DNA of 64,000 nt from G963674685 sp964591275 (GTDB lineage Bacteria > Lernaellota > Lernaellaia > JACKCT01), in contig CAZQAE010000013.1 in assembly GCA_964591275.1 (NCBI GenBank), positions 1-64,000 of the forward strand, written 5' to 3'. Shown here piece by piece: positions 18,375 through 26,720 of this stretch (within the stretch, counting starts at the first letter, position 1; every line of letters starts with the position of its first letter). The translations under genes were made by a program, and so were the position numbers. A model generated the notes under the pieces. That model searched no databases, was not told where the DNA came from, and saw only the letters and a program-made list of their open reading frames with translations.

Positions 18375-19544
18375 TTAATTCCGTCGAAATCCCACTTGAG
18401 TGATTTGACCCTGGTGATTTTCCCACACCTCATGGACGATTGGCTGCCCGGCTCTGTCCCAACCACCCTGACTGCGCATCAAACCGTAAGCCCATGCGCG
18501 ATGTCCTGAATTGAAGTGGTAGTTCGTCAGCCCGAAGACGACTTTCATATGTCCCCACAAGTCCAAGGCGTCAAGTTTCCACGGCGAGGGAGTCAAAAAA
18601 CTATTGTGGCGCGCGGTGTCGGGGACCGTGGAGCCGCTATTCAGGATGATGAGTTGGGCGAAGTCGCTTCGAAGTTGCGAGAAGAAATACGCGCCGTTAA
18701 CCCAATCCTCTGTCGAGACGCCAAATGTCGGAACAATCTTATCCTCCGCAGCGCAAAGAATGGTCAACGGAATGGCCGGATCGATATAATGCGCCCACTG
18801 GCTTGGGAGGGGACCGGGGATATCGATAATCGGCGATCCGAGAAAATCGGGCATCGCTTCAAACACGCATGCTGCGGGATCGGGCCACTGGCCAGCCGCA
18901 TCCATCCTCGTCGTCATGGCCGCCGCCAGCGCCGCCACGCGGGCGCCGTAACTGAATCCGCCAAAAATTATGCGGTCGGGATCAGCCAGTCCCTGATCAA
19001 CGGCTTTTTGCGCGGCATGAAGATAAAGCTCAGCGCTTTTGAGGACGGCGTCATCAGGAAGGTTCAATAAAGGCACGTCCATGTTGGGGAAGATCACCAA
19101 AAATCCTCGGCTGGCGTGACGCAGAAAAATCTCGGCCTGCATATCGGGGTTATAGGAACCGGCCAGGCCATGCCCCCAAATCAAGGTGGGATAAGGTCCT
19201 CCGCCTTGAGAGCGCAACGGCATGTAGATGTATGCTAAGTGAAAATCACTTTGTTCCTGCATGTATATCACATCCATTTTCACGCCGAGCGACCCATAAC
19301 CCAGTGCAGGATTGTCGCCCAAAGGCTCTTCCGATTCGGAATCATCGTCGTTGTCGCCAAAAAAATTTTCATCGGCGCCGCCGGAGTCGGGATCATCGTC
19401 GCGCGTCGAAAGCGTACCGGGATCAGGCTCAGCGTCATCAGGAGATGAAGCGGAATCGGGATCAATACTTTGGCAGGAAAGACAGAAAAGGAAGGTCGTG
19501 CAAGTCAACACAAACAAAAGGGCAAAACTACGGCGGAGGTACAT
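18375..19544 (-). CDS. alpha/beta-hydrolase lipoprotein
   Basis: The product has 389 residues. A lipoprotein signal peptide ends at FCLSC, followed by an acidic Asp/Ser/Glu-rich linker to ~residue 78. The hydrolase domain has LIWGHGLAGSYN (oxyanion hole, HG) and the nucleophile elbow IIFGGFSYGARVA with Ser. It also has a likely acid region TILCAAEDKIVP and a late His. This is the layout of dienelactone-hydrolase or PAF-acetylhydrolase-like esterases. It is probably tethered in the periplasm or on the outer surface. The gene converges with the preceding phosphatase-like gene, 39 bp apart. The substrate is unknown. Confidence 0.82.
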   Translation of the reverse strand: MYLRRSFALLFVLTCTTFLFCLSCQSIDPDSASSPDDAEPDPGTLSTRDDDPDSGGADENFFGDNDDDSESEEPLGDNPALGYGSLGVKMDVIYMQEQSDFHLAYIYMPLRSQGGGPYPTLIWGHGLAGSYNPDMQAEIFLRHASRGFLVIFPNMDVPLLNLPDDAVLKSAELYLHAAQKAVDQGLADPDRIIFGGFSYGARVAALAAAMTTRMDAAGQWPDPAACVFEAMPDFLGSPIIDIPGPLPSQWAHYIDPAIPLTILCAAEDKIVPTFGVSTEDWVNGAYFFSQLRSDFAQLIILNSGSTVPDTARHNSFLTPSPWKLDALDLWGHMKVVFGLTNYHFNSGHRAWAYGLMRSQGGWDRAGQPIVHEVWENHQGQITQVGFRRN

Positions 19545-19753
19545 GATTTCTCCTTGTTTCTAATAAAAGCTTTGCCCCTTTTATTGAAATTACTGTATCT
19601 CATGGATTTGGCAAAATCAAGAGACTTGCCAAGAAAATTCTCATTGTTAAAAAAGGTGCAACCATCAGATGCGGTGCGTCTCCTGCTCTTGCGTGAGTTT
19701 CAGATTCGCCCCAAGATCGACTCGGAATGCGGATCATTATCCGGAGGGCGGCG

Positions 19754-20203
19754 ATGCGAGCGGTGTTGCAGCGGGTGAAATGGGCGAAGGTGGAAGTTAA
19801 AGGCGAGATGGTCGGCGAAATCGGCCCCGGCTTGCTGGTCTTTCTCGGCGTCACCGGAAGCGATACGGAAAAAGATCTGGACGCCCTGGCGCGCAAGATC
19901 CCCGAACTTCGCATTTTTGAAGATGAACAAGGAAAAATGAACCGATCACTAAAGGATTCGGGAGGCCGAATGCTGGTCGTCTCACAGTTCACGCTCTATG
20001 GCGACTGTCGAAAAGGTCGCCGCCCTGGTTTCGGTCACGCCGCCGCGCCCGATCTGGCCGCGCCCATGTACGAAAAATTCTGCGAGCGCTGCCGGGATAT
20101 GGGAATCCACGTGGAAACCGGTCGCTTCGCCGCCATGATGGATGTCAGTCTCTGCAACGACGGTCCCGTCACGATGCTGCTGGACTCATCGAAATTATTT
20201 TAG
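19754..20203 (+). CDS. dtd: D-aminoacyl-tRNA deacylase
   Basis: The product has 149 residues, the normal Dtd length. It removes D-amino acids, and Gly from tRNA-Ala, by hydrolysing mischarged aminoacyl-tRNA in the cytoplasm. The N-terminus MRAVLQRVKWAKVEV, the SQFTLYGD motif and the late NDGPVT motif (Gly-cisPro proofreading loop) are all intact. The start is the ATG behind GGAGGGCGGCG; an upstream in-frame ATG at 19727 lacks conserved sequence. The 209 bases between the hydrolase start and this gene show nothing recognisable. Confidence 0.96.
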   Translation: MRAVLQRVKWAKVEVKGEMVGEIGPGLLVFLGVTGSDTEKDLDALARKIPELRIFEDEQGKMNRSLKDSGGRMLVVSQFTLYGDCRKGRRPGFGHAAAPDLAAPMYEKFCERCRDMGIHVETGRFAAMMDVSLCNDGPVTMLLDSSKLF

Positions 20204-20266
20204 CGACGCTGTTTTGAATTTGGCGCATGTGTTATAAACAACTCGAATAAATACAGGCATTAGGCC

Positions 20267-20998
20267 ATGCACAAAAAAGTTCTCCTCGTCTCACTATCAG
20301 CCACGCTCTTTGCGCTGGCCCTATGCCTTGGCTGCCATTTTTTCGGCGAAAATGACGAATGCGATATTGAATCCGAAACGACGCCAGACGACGACGATGC
20401 GAACGATGATGCGAATGACGACGTGAATGACGACGTGAATGACGACGCAGATGATGATATTGATGACGACGCCAATGATGATGTCGATGATGATACCGAC
20501 GACACCCCTCCCGGAAATTTTCGATTGATTTCGCCGGCAGTCACGGAAGGAAATATTCTCCCTGTAGACTTCACCTGCGACACCAACGACCCGGATTTAG
20601 CTAACGGCGCTTCGCCGCCCCTAGCATGGATTTATTCGCCGGGTGCAACGCAATCCCTCGCCGTTGTTATGACCAATACATCTGTAGACGACAGGGTTCA
20701 TTGGGCCATTGTGAACATCCCGCCGAATATTCAGTTTCTTGAAGAGGCTCTTAGTCCGGCTTCGCTGGCGCTGCCGGAAAACTCGTGGGAGGCCGGAAAC
20801 GACTTCGACACGCAGGGCTACAGGGGGCCATGTCCGCCGGTGGGCGTTGCTGCCAATTTTTATCGCTTCACGATTTTCGCCCTGGACCGCCTGATCGAAA
20901 AACCGGCTAACCCGCCTTACACTTACAATGCCATCAGGCAGCAACTGGAAGACGCCACCATCGAAGATGCCGCCATCAATGTTTTCTACCAGCGCTGA
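20267..20998 (+). CDS. PEBP (YbhB/YbcL, Raf-kinase-inhibitor-like) family lipoprotein
   Basis: The product has 243 residues. A lipobox (LALCLGC, Cys ~24) is followed by a strongly acidic linker of repeated Asp/Asn/Ala residues (~40-82), then a complete phosphatidylethanolamine-binding-protein fold. Signatures are FTCDTNDPDLANGASPPLAW, VHWAIVNIPP (the PEBP His motif) and GYRGPCPPVG. YbhB-type proteins are usually cytoplasmic or periplasmic and of unclear function; here the domain is displayed on a lipid-anchored acidic stalk. The Asp/Asn linker is the same style as in the 5.8-kb and 37-kb secreted proteins. Confidence 0.88.
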   Translation: MHKKVLLVSLSATLFALALCLGCHFFGENDECDIESETTPDDDDANDDANDDVNDDVNDDADDDIDDDANDDVDDDTDDTPPGNFRLISPAVTEGNILPVDFTCDTNDPDLANGASPPLAWIYSPGATQSLAVVMTNTSVDDRVHWAIVNIPPNIQFLEEALSPASLALPENSWEAGNDFDTQGYRGPCPPVGVAANFYRFTIFALDRLIEKPANPPYTYNAIRQQLEDATIEDAAINVFYQR

Positions 20999-21020
20999 TT
21001 CATCATTTTTGGAGAAAGGC

Positions 21021-21305
21021 ATGATCCACCGAGTCGCGCGAATGAAGCTGAAAAATCCCAGCGAAGCGAATGCCGTCATGGAAGAGGCCCGCCGCGTCTT
21101 CCCCGCATTGTCTGGAGTTGTCGGATTTTCCGCCGGACTCATCACCTACCCTCCCGACAGTGAATACGACATATGCCTACTCATCGATCTTCAAAACGAA
21201 GACAAAATCGAGTCCTACAGAATGAGTCCGGGACACCGCGCTTTCGTCGATGATTTCCTTCGGCCCAAACTTGAGAAGATGAATATCTTCAATGTAGAAT
21301 TGTAG
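21021..21305 (+). CDS. Dabb (stress-responsive alpha/beta barrel) domain protein
   Basis: The product has 94 residues, the normal length of a single Dabb domain, a ferredoxin-like dimer. It begins MIHRVARMKLKNPSEANAVM; the centre SGVVGFSAGLITYPPDSEYD and the end SPGHRAFVDDFLRPKLEKMN fit the family pattern, in which a late His-containing helix precedes the last strand. The start follows a good Shine-Dalgarno (GGAG, 6 nt upstream) and lies 22 bp after the PEBP gene, so they are probably cotranscribed. Function is unknown; family members range from stress proteins to small decarboxylases or cyclases. Confidence 0.8.
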   Translation: MIHRVARMKLKNPSEANAVMEEARRVFPALSGVVGFSAGLITYPPDSEYDICLLIDLQNEDKIESYRMSPGHRAFVDDFLRPKLEKMNIFNVEL

Positions 21306-21382
21306 GAGCGACATTCCTGTCGCGAAATGTAGGAGCGACATTCCTGTCGCGAAATGTAGGAGCGACATTCCTGTCGCGATTG
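21302..21382 (+). repeat. three tandem 27-bp REP-like palindromic repeats
   Basis: Three identical or nearly identical units of 27 bp start at 21302, 21329 and 21356. Each contains GCGACA-TTCC-TGTCGC, a perfect 6-bp stem with a 4-nt loop, preceded by GTAGGA. This is the same shape as the REP elements of Pseudomonas and Xanthomonas (GTAGGAGC + stem). The array begins inside the last two codons of the Dabb gene. Confidence 0.8.
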
Positions 21383-21413
21383 CAGGAGTGATTTGTGGAT
21401 ACTGGAGGCGAAA

Positions 21414-22286
21414 ATGAAAAGTCTGATCATATTGTTTGGCGTGTTTTTTCTCTTTTTCGCCGGGTGCGCGGGCGATGACGACGACGACGACGTAGGCTGG
21501 TATCCCATACCCGTAGACGAAAACGACGAGAACGCCCTTTATTTTGAGATGGTGAAAATTCCCGCCGGGATTTTCTGGATGGGCTGCAATGACAGCGTTG
21601 ACGCCGATTGCCAGGCGGATGAGTCGCCGGGCGCCGATGTCGCGCTGGATGAGTATTACATCGACAAATACGAAGTCAGCTTCACAGCTTATCATCTATG
21701 CGTGGATGAGGGCGTGTGCCGCGATGTTTTGAACGAGGCTGATCTGGCGAACATCCCCGAAGGAATTTCAGGCGAATCTCCGGCGCTGCTAGTGACTTGG
21801 GACGACGCGATGAATTTTTGCGTTTGGGCTGAAAAAACCATTCCCACCGAAGCGCAGTGGGAGAAGGCGGCTCGCGGCGAAGATGGCCTGATCTATCCCT
21901 GGGGCAATGCGTGGGACGAACTGGCGCTGAACTGGTTCGACCAGGCTTCTTCGGACGATTTTTTAGGAGGCGCCGTGGACGGATACTCCGCCATGTCTCC
22001 CGTAACCGAATTTGCTGAAGGCCAAAGTCCTTACGGTGTTTTCAACATGGCCGGAAACGTATGGGAATGGACCGCAGACTGGTACGATCCGAATTATTAC
22101 ACCGATGCGCCTGCCGACAACCCGACTGGCCCCGCCGATGGCGAATTTAAGACCCTGCGCGGCGGCGGCTGGCACTTAACATATGGAAATGACCCCTCCC
22201 CTTATCGCGGCAGCGACCGTGACGACGCCTATCGCCCGGATCAGTTCCATGATGTCATCGGCTTCCGATGCGTGTATAATCCATGA
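21414..22286 (+). CDS. FGE-sulfatase (SUMF1/EgtB/PvdO) fold lipoprotein
   Basis: The product has 290 residues. The lipobox LFFAGC is followed by a run of Asp. The domain (residues ~40-288) has the family order: VKIPAGIFWMGC, DEYYIDKYEVSFTAYHLC, IPTEAQWEKAARG, YPWGNAWDE, GVFNMAGNVWEWTADWY, TLRGGGWHLTYG and IGFRCVYNP. It is a complete C-type-lectin-like fold. The Cys pair that binds copper in true formylglycine-generating enzymes is absent from the RGGGW region, so it is not expected to mature sulfatases; a binding or adhesion role is more likely. The start at 21414 is behind GGAGG and gives a proper signal peptide. Confidence 0.88.
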   Translation: MKSLIILFGVFFLFFAGCAGDDDDDDVGWYPIPVDENDENALYFEMVKIPAGIFWMGCNDSVDADCQADESPGADVALDEYYIDKYEVSFTAYHLCVDEGVCRDVLNEADLANIPEGISGESPALLVTWDDAMNFCVWAEKTIPTEAQWEKAARGEDGLIYPWGNAWDELALNWFDQASSDDFLGGAVDGYSAMSPVTEFAEGQSPYGVFNMAGNVWEWTADWYDPNYYTDAPADNPTGPADGEFKTLRGGGWHLTYGNDPSPYRGSDRDDAYRPDQFHDVIGFRCVYNP

Positions 22287-22348
22287 TAGAATGAAAATTA
22301 GCATATTTCGCCAAGTTCAACCTCGTTTGAAGTAAAAGAGGATGGTGC

Positions 22349-22748
22349 ATGGCGTCCGCGGCGAATGCTCTGGAATACGACGCGATCATAACCGGACTTG
22401 TCGACGGTCTGGCTCTTTTTCTTTACGGCATGAACAAGATGGCCGAGTCGCTGAAAGTCGCCGCCGACGGAGCCATGAAAAATGTTGGCGCGGCTGACCT
22501 CCAACCGCTTTTCCGCCGCGCTGGCCTGCACCGTCATCACGACCATCGTTCAATCTTCGTCGGTGACCACGGTCCTTGTAGTCGGTTTTATCAGCGCCGG
22601 GATTTTGGGCCTTTCCCAATCCATCGGCGTGATCATAGGCGCGAACGTGGGCGCAATCGTCACCACGCAGATCGTCGCCTTTCAAATCACAAAATATTCA
22701 CTGCTATCGATAATGAAGAAGATTGAACACTCACACGCGCTCCGCTGA
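22349..22748 (+). pseudogene. broken Na/Pi-cotransporter family gene (frameshift and truncation)
   Basis: Frame 2 (from 22349) encodes GLALFLYGMNKMAESLKVA, the first membrane segment and motif of the Na/Pi cotransporter (PF02690) family, up to GAMKN at ~22480. The homology then continues in another frame with LARLTSNRFSAALA and QSSSVTTVLVVGFISAG, and ends at a stop after QIVAFQITKYSLLSIM. The single-base frame change lies near 22475-22490. Only the first ~120 of the usual ~300 or more residues remain. It may be a real pseudogene, or sequence error near the scaffold gap 1.3 kb away. Confidence 0.7.
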
Positions 22749-22776
22749 TCTTCATTGAAAGTCGGAGTCAGGCCAC

Positions 22777-23498
22777 ATGAAAAGCGTAATGCAGCCATTG
22801 GATACGGCTCAGGAAAAGCTGTTCGAGGCCTTTAAACCGCACGCGAAATCTTTCAGCGGGCTTCGCAACCGTGTTCTCGGAAGACTGCTCATGGTAGCCT
22901 TGATTCCCATTTTTATTCTGGCCTTTTATTATCGCTATCAATTCCTCAACACTCTGGAATCCCAGTCGGAACTTTTCCTGCAAACCATCGCAAAAGGCCG
23001 CCAGAGTTCCGTCGATCAAATGATTGCCAATAAAATGGCCGCTCTGAAAAGCCTCTCCGGGTTTATCCTCCCCAACACTCCTACAACGGATCAGGAGATG
23101 AAGGGCTTTCTTGCTTTTCTGCAGAGAATGGACGCAACAATCCTTTTTTTCAGGCGGGCAAGCTATCGACCATGGGTGAAATGGCAGCGGGTGTCGCGCA
23201 TGAAATCAACAACCCTCTGGCAGTCATACTTTCGGAACTCGGCGTGATGGAAGACATCCTCGATCCTGAATTCGCCGAAACATTTGACCAGGAGGAATTC
23301 ACCGAACGAATCAATTCCGCAAAGCAGGAAATCATGCGCTGCCGGAATATCGCTCAAAAACTCCTTGGGCTGTCCCGGCACAGCGATTCCTTTGAAATAA
23401 CTCTTCCCCAAAAAAGTTTCTTCACCGGATGTTGCGAAATACCTGCCCTTAGGCCTGGGGCCAGTGTGTGGTCAGCGGTCAGTTCAAGGTCGCGCTAA
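22777..23498 (+). pseudogene. internally deleted, frameshifted sensor histidine kinase
   Basis: The first part (22777-~23140) encodes a cytoplasmic start, a membrane helix (LLMVALIPIFILAFYYRY) and the beginning of a periplasmic Cache-type sensor region. The reading frame then changes and jumps directly to GKLSTMGEMAAGVAHEINNP, a HisKA box with the phospho-acceptor His, followed by a helical hairpin up to ~23440. The rest of the sensor, the second membrane helix, any HAMP domain and the whole ATPase domain are missing. The gene runs into the 98-bp tandem repeats. Deletion or misassembly next to the gap are both possible. Confidence 0.65.
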
Positions 23499-24021
23499 TG
23501 ATCCAACCATCCTGACAACAATATCAGAATAAGAGCCATTTCGAGAAAATAGCTCAAGGCCTTGCCTTGAATCTTCTCGTCAAGATCGCGCTAATGATCC
23601 AACCATCCTGACGACAATATCAGAATGGGAGCCATGTCGAGAAAAAATAGCTCAAAGCCTTGCCTTGAATCTTCTCGTCAAGATCGCGTTAACGATGCCC
23701 CAATCTTCCTGATGATATTACAAGGATAGATGCCATTACGAGACCAATAGCTCAAGGCCTTGCCTTGTTCTTCTCGTCAAGATCGCGTTAACGATGCCCC
23801 AATCTTCCTGATGATATTACAAGNNNNNNNNNNNNNNNNNNNNNNNNNNNNNNNNNNNNNNNNNNNNNNNNNNNNNNNNNNNNNNNNNNNNNNNNNNNNN
23901 NNNNNNNNNNNNNNNNNNNNNNNTCTTCTCGTCAAGATCGCGTTAACGATGCCCCAATCTTCCTGATGATATTACAAGGATAGATGCCATTACGAGACCA
24001 ATAGCTCAAGGCCTTGCCTTG
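23476..24021. repeat. ~98-bp tandem repeat array with conserved hairpin
   Basis: At least five units start at about 23476, 23572, 23670, 23769 and 23924, with a period of 98-99 bp; the fourth is cut by the N gap. Each holds TCAAGGC-CTT-GCCTTGA or a close variant. This is flanked by a second inverted repeat (CGAGAA...TTCTCG, or ACGAGA...TCTCGT in later units), so each unit can fold into a long hairpin. No ORF runs through the array. The true copy number is unknown because the scaffold gap lies inside. Confidence 0.85.
23824..23923. other. assembly gap (100 N)
   Basis: A run of exactly 100 N, the usual placeholder for a scaffold gap of unknown size. It sits inside the tandem repeat array, which explains why assembly failed here. 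Confidence 0.98.
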
Positions 24022-24086
24022 TTCTTCCCGACAAAAGTACGATGAGAGAAACCAATATAAGTGTATCTGTTCGCGGTCATACCGCG

Positions 24087-25193
24087 TCAGATGCACCTGG
24101 CGAGGATGTTGATAACGTCAAGAACTTCAATATTGTCATCCACGCTTTGAAAAATGCGCTGTGCATCGGGGCAGGCGACAGCCAACGCCGTGGCGTCGCT
24201 TTCGTAAAACTCGGCCAGGCGGGCTTTAGCGATTTCCTTGGCCAGATCCGGATTCGTGATAGGCAGGCCTCCATTGGCGCCGCATGAATCGGCCTTTTCG
24301 CGGTTGCGGGAAAACTCCACCGGTGCCTCACGAAGCACGGCGCCGAGAATGGAGCGTGGTTCATCGTAAACACCCAAATAACGACCGAGATAATCCGCGT
24401 CGTGATACATCACGCGTTGCGGGAACTGTTTGCGTACGTCGAATCGTCCATCCTTGACCATCGGCCACAGAAATTCGGCAATGTGAAAAACCTTTGGGGG
24501 AACTTTCAAACCCATCTGTTCAAACTCGACTTTCAGCTCATACACAGCCGCCGGACTGCCCGAGACGACCACTTTGCATCGACTGATTTTATCCGCCAAT
24601 TTTGCGGCGTTGGCCCCATATTCCTTCCGCAAACCCAGCTCACGCAAAGTCGTGCCGCAATCAATGGGATCGCCGTCATAGCAGGCGACATAATCAATAT
24701 CCATGGCCTCGAAGAGTTTGAAAGTATCCTGAATCACCGAGGGGTTATTGTAGATGTGTCCCGCGCCGGGAAGGTACATCACCTGCGCATCCTGGTTGAA
24801 ATAACTTTCGGGCAAAAGGGTTCTCACGCGAGCGCTCAAATTGTCCCCGAAGGGGTTTTGATGCTGCTTCCAGAACTTGAAATATTCGACGACTTCCCAG
24901 GGAAGCTTGTTTTCGATTGCAGCTTTTTCCCGCGCGGCGATCATGACGAGCGGCACTTCGATGAGATGGTCGCAGTACTCACGACACAGCATGCACCCGG
25001 AGCACTGGTACATGGTATGGGCAATCTCGCGATTGAAATCGACAATGCCTTCGCGCACCATATGCAGCAAAGTCATCCTTCCCCATGGCGAATAACTCTC
25101 CACCCCGGAAGCGTTGCCCACAGGGCAGCAGAATTTGCACATTTTCGGGCAATATGTGCAGAATTCTATTTCGCGAAAATATTTTTTGAACAT
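24087..25193 (-). CDS. (Fe-S)-binding protein with CCG-type domains (GlcF/LutA/HdrB-like)
   Basis: The product has 368 residues, starting at the ATG behind GAGGGTGG. N-terminal cysteine clusters CTYCPKMCKFCCPVG and CSGCMLCREYCDH would bind two [4Fe-4S] centres. They are followed by Cys-rich (CCG-like) regions: CYDGDPIDCG and YLGRYLGVYDEPRSIL...SCGANGG. Such proteins pass electrons from a FAD dehydrogenase to quinones or to heterodisulfide-type acceptors. It is the third gene behind two FAD oxidases on the same strand (29 bp from the nearer), matching the three-subunit plan of glycolate oxidase GlcDEF. The CCG motifs are partly degenerate. The donor substrate is unknown. Confidence 0.85.
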   Translation of the reverse strand: MFKKYFREIEFCTYCPKMCKFCCPVGNASGVESYSPWGRMTLLHMVREGIVDFNREIAHTMYQCSGCMLCREYCDHLIEVPLVMIAAREKAAIENKLPWEVVEYFKFWKQHQNPFGDNLSARVRTLLPESYFNQDAQVMYLPGAGHIYNNPSVIQDTFKLFEAMDIDYVACYDGDPIDCGTTLRELGLRKEYGANAAKLADKISRCKVVVSGSPAAVYELKVEFEQMGLKVPPKVFHIAEFLWPMVKDGRFDVRKQFPQRVMYHDADYLGRYLGVYDEPRSILGAVLREAPVEFSRNREKADSCGANGGLPITNPDLAKEIAKARLAEFYESDATALAVACPDAQRIFQSVDDNIEVLDVINILARCI

Positions 25194-25222
25194 GGTCAAT
25201 TTTCCACCCTCATCTGTCTTTT

Positions 25223-26689
25223 TCACAATCCCAGTTTTCCGGGATTCAGAATTCTGTTGGGGTCGATTTCGACCTTGACCTCTTTGAGCCAATTGTGGGC
25301 CGCCCCCATCTGCTCAGCGAACAGGCCAGCGCCACGCAATCCCACGCCGCTGGTAGGTATAAACGCGCCACCGCTCGATTGGACTGCCTTAACGGCTTTA
25401 TCCCAGAGATTTTTGTGCAGATCGATATCCGATTCCTTCGTTGCTTTAGCCGTAATCGTAAAGGTCAGCGCCGCGCCTTGCGAAGTGGGGCGGCTCAGAA
25501 ATGCGCAAATTTCAAATCGCTTTGAAAGCGCCTTGGCGAGACTCTCATACACATTCTGTATCGAGCTCCATGGAGCGCCGATTTCGATGGTGTCAATGAT
25601 CACGCCTTTGCGCGAGAAGGCGGGGCTCGTCCGAAAAGCTCTGGAAAAACGATGTTCCATGCGATATTGGGAGGGTTCCTCGCCCCGCGAATCTCCACCA
25701 TAGTCCGAGCAGATTGCCTCGGCGATTCGGCTCTCCATTTCTGTTCGCGATTCATGCCCCTCAAAGGTAATCAGCAGCATATTCCCGGATAAGCGCAGCT
25801 TGGAATCAGCAAAAAACTCCGCGGTTTCACTTTTGTCAAAAAGGTGAATTGTGCTCGGGCGCAGGCCGCGATGAAGCATCTGCCGGGCGGCCAAAACACC
25901 GTCTGAGAATTTTTTGAAGCGAAACGAGAGGTGCGCAACGCTGCGACTGCGAACATGAATCCGCAGTTTGACTCGCGTCATAATCGCCAGCGTCCCCTCG
26001 CTGCCCGTGAGCAGGCGGTTAAAGTCCGGGCCTGTGGCGGACCTGGGCGCCGTTCTCGTTTTGACTATAGAGCCGTCGGGAAGCACGGCCTGCATGCTCA
26101 CAACCATGTCCGCAATGCCGCCGTATTTGGTGAGCGCTTCTCCCGCGCTACGCGTGGCGACCCATCCCCCCAAAGTCGATGCCCGGAAATTCCATGGGAA
26201 ATGTCCGAGCGTAAATCCCTTTCGGTTTAGCTCGTGTTCCAGATGCTCTCCCAAAATTCCGGCCTGCGCCGAGACGATCAGCGATTCATCGTCGATGGAC
26301 AGAATGCGGTTCATGCGCTTCATATCGCATACGATTCCGCCCTCCAGAGGTGCCACGGAACCGCGCCTGCTCGTGCCGGCGCCGTAAGGGAGAATCGGTA
26401 TTTTCCATCGGCTCGCCACGCGCATCAAGCGGCTTATCTCCTCGACAGCCACGGGCCTGACGATGAAGTCGGCGCCGCTTGCCGCGCGCCCCGCGCGACG
26501 AGCGATCAGCGATTCCGGCGAAATATCTTGCGCGTACAATAGCGTCTCCACGCTGGAATTCCGCACGCGGTTCGACCCGAAAATCTCCTTGAGACGGTGG
26601 AATATTTCTACATTGCCTTTAAAGCGGCTTGGCATTTTTATCACCGTGTCGGGGAGGCATTGCCTGTGTCCCGGTGTTGTTTTGCGCAC
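25223..26689 (-). CDS. FAD-binding oxidase, second paralogue (active-site His motif lost)
   Basis: The product has 488 residues from a GTG at 26689; an ATG at 26635 (MPSRFKG) is the alternative start. It has the FAD_binding_4 motifs PILPYGAGTSRRGSVAP, TLGHFPWNFRASTLGGW, SAGEALTKYGGIADMV and LLTGSEGTLAIMTRVKL, close to alkyl-DHAP synthase (AGPS) and D-lactate/glycolate oxidases. The C-terminal catalytic stretch that reads SHHHGIGLSK in the neighbouring paralogue is PTSGVGLRG here, so the His cluster is gone. It ends NRILNPGKLGL, which is typical. It may be a regulatory or structural partner, like GlcE beside GlcD. It is 31 bp from the upstream paralogue and probably cotranscribed. Confidence 0.87.
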   Translation of the reverse strand: MRKTTPGHRQCLPDTVIKMPSRFKGNVEIFHRLKEIFGSNRVRNSSVETLLYAQDISPESLIARRAGRAASGADFIVRPVAVEEISRLMRVASRWKIPILPYGAGTSRRGSVAPLEGGIVCDMKRMNRILSIDDESLIVSAQAGILGEHLEHELNRKGFTLGHFPWNFRASTLGGWVATRSAGEALTKYGGIADMVVSMQAVLPDGSIVKTRTAPRSATGPDFNRLLTGSEGTLAIMTRVKLRIHVRSRSVAHLSFRFKKFSDGVLAARQMLHRGLRPSTIHLFDKSETAEFFADSKLRLSGNMLLITFEGHESRTEMESRIAEAICSDYGGDSRGEEPSQYRMEHRFSRAFRTSPAFSRKGVIIDTIEIGAPWSSIQNVYESLAKALSKRFEICAFLSRPTSQGAALTFTITAKATKESDIDLHKNLWDKAVKAVQSSGGAFIPTSGVGLRGAGLFAEQMGAAHNWLKEVKVEIDPNRILNPGKLGL

Positions 26690-26720
26690 GCCATTTACGA
26701 CCGCGTCGCCAAAGTCGTTA

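Noticed and set aside
21302..21382. CRISPR array
   Set aside because: The repeats follow each other without spacers, there are only three, and no cas gene is nearby.
21414..22286. Active formylglycine-generating enzyme serving the sulfatase-like protein at 16.7 kb
   Set aside because: The Cys pair needed for copper is missing here, and the sulfatase-like protein has Thr rather than Cys or Ser at the modified position.
23476..24021. CRISPR-like or coding repeats
   Set aside because: The units are contiguous 98-bp copies with no unique spacers and no frame open through the array.
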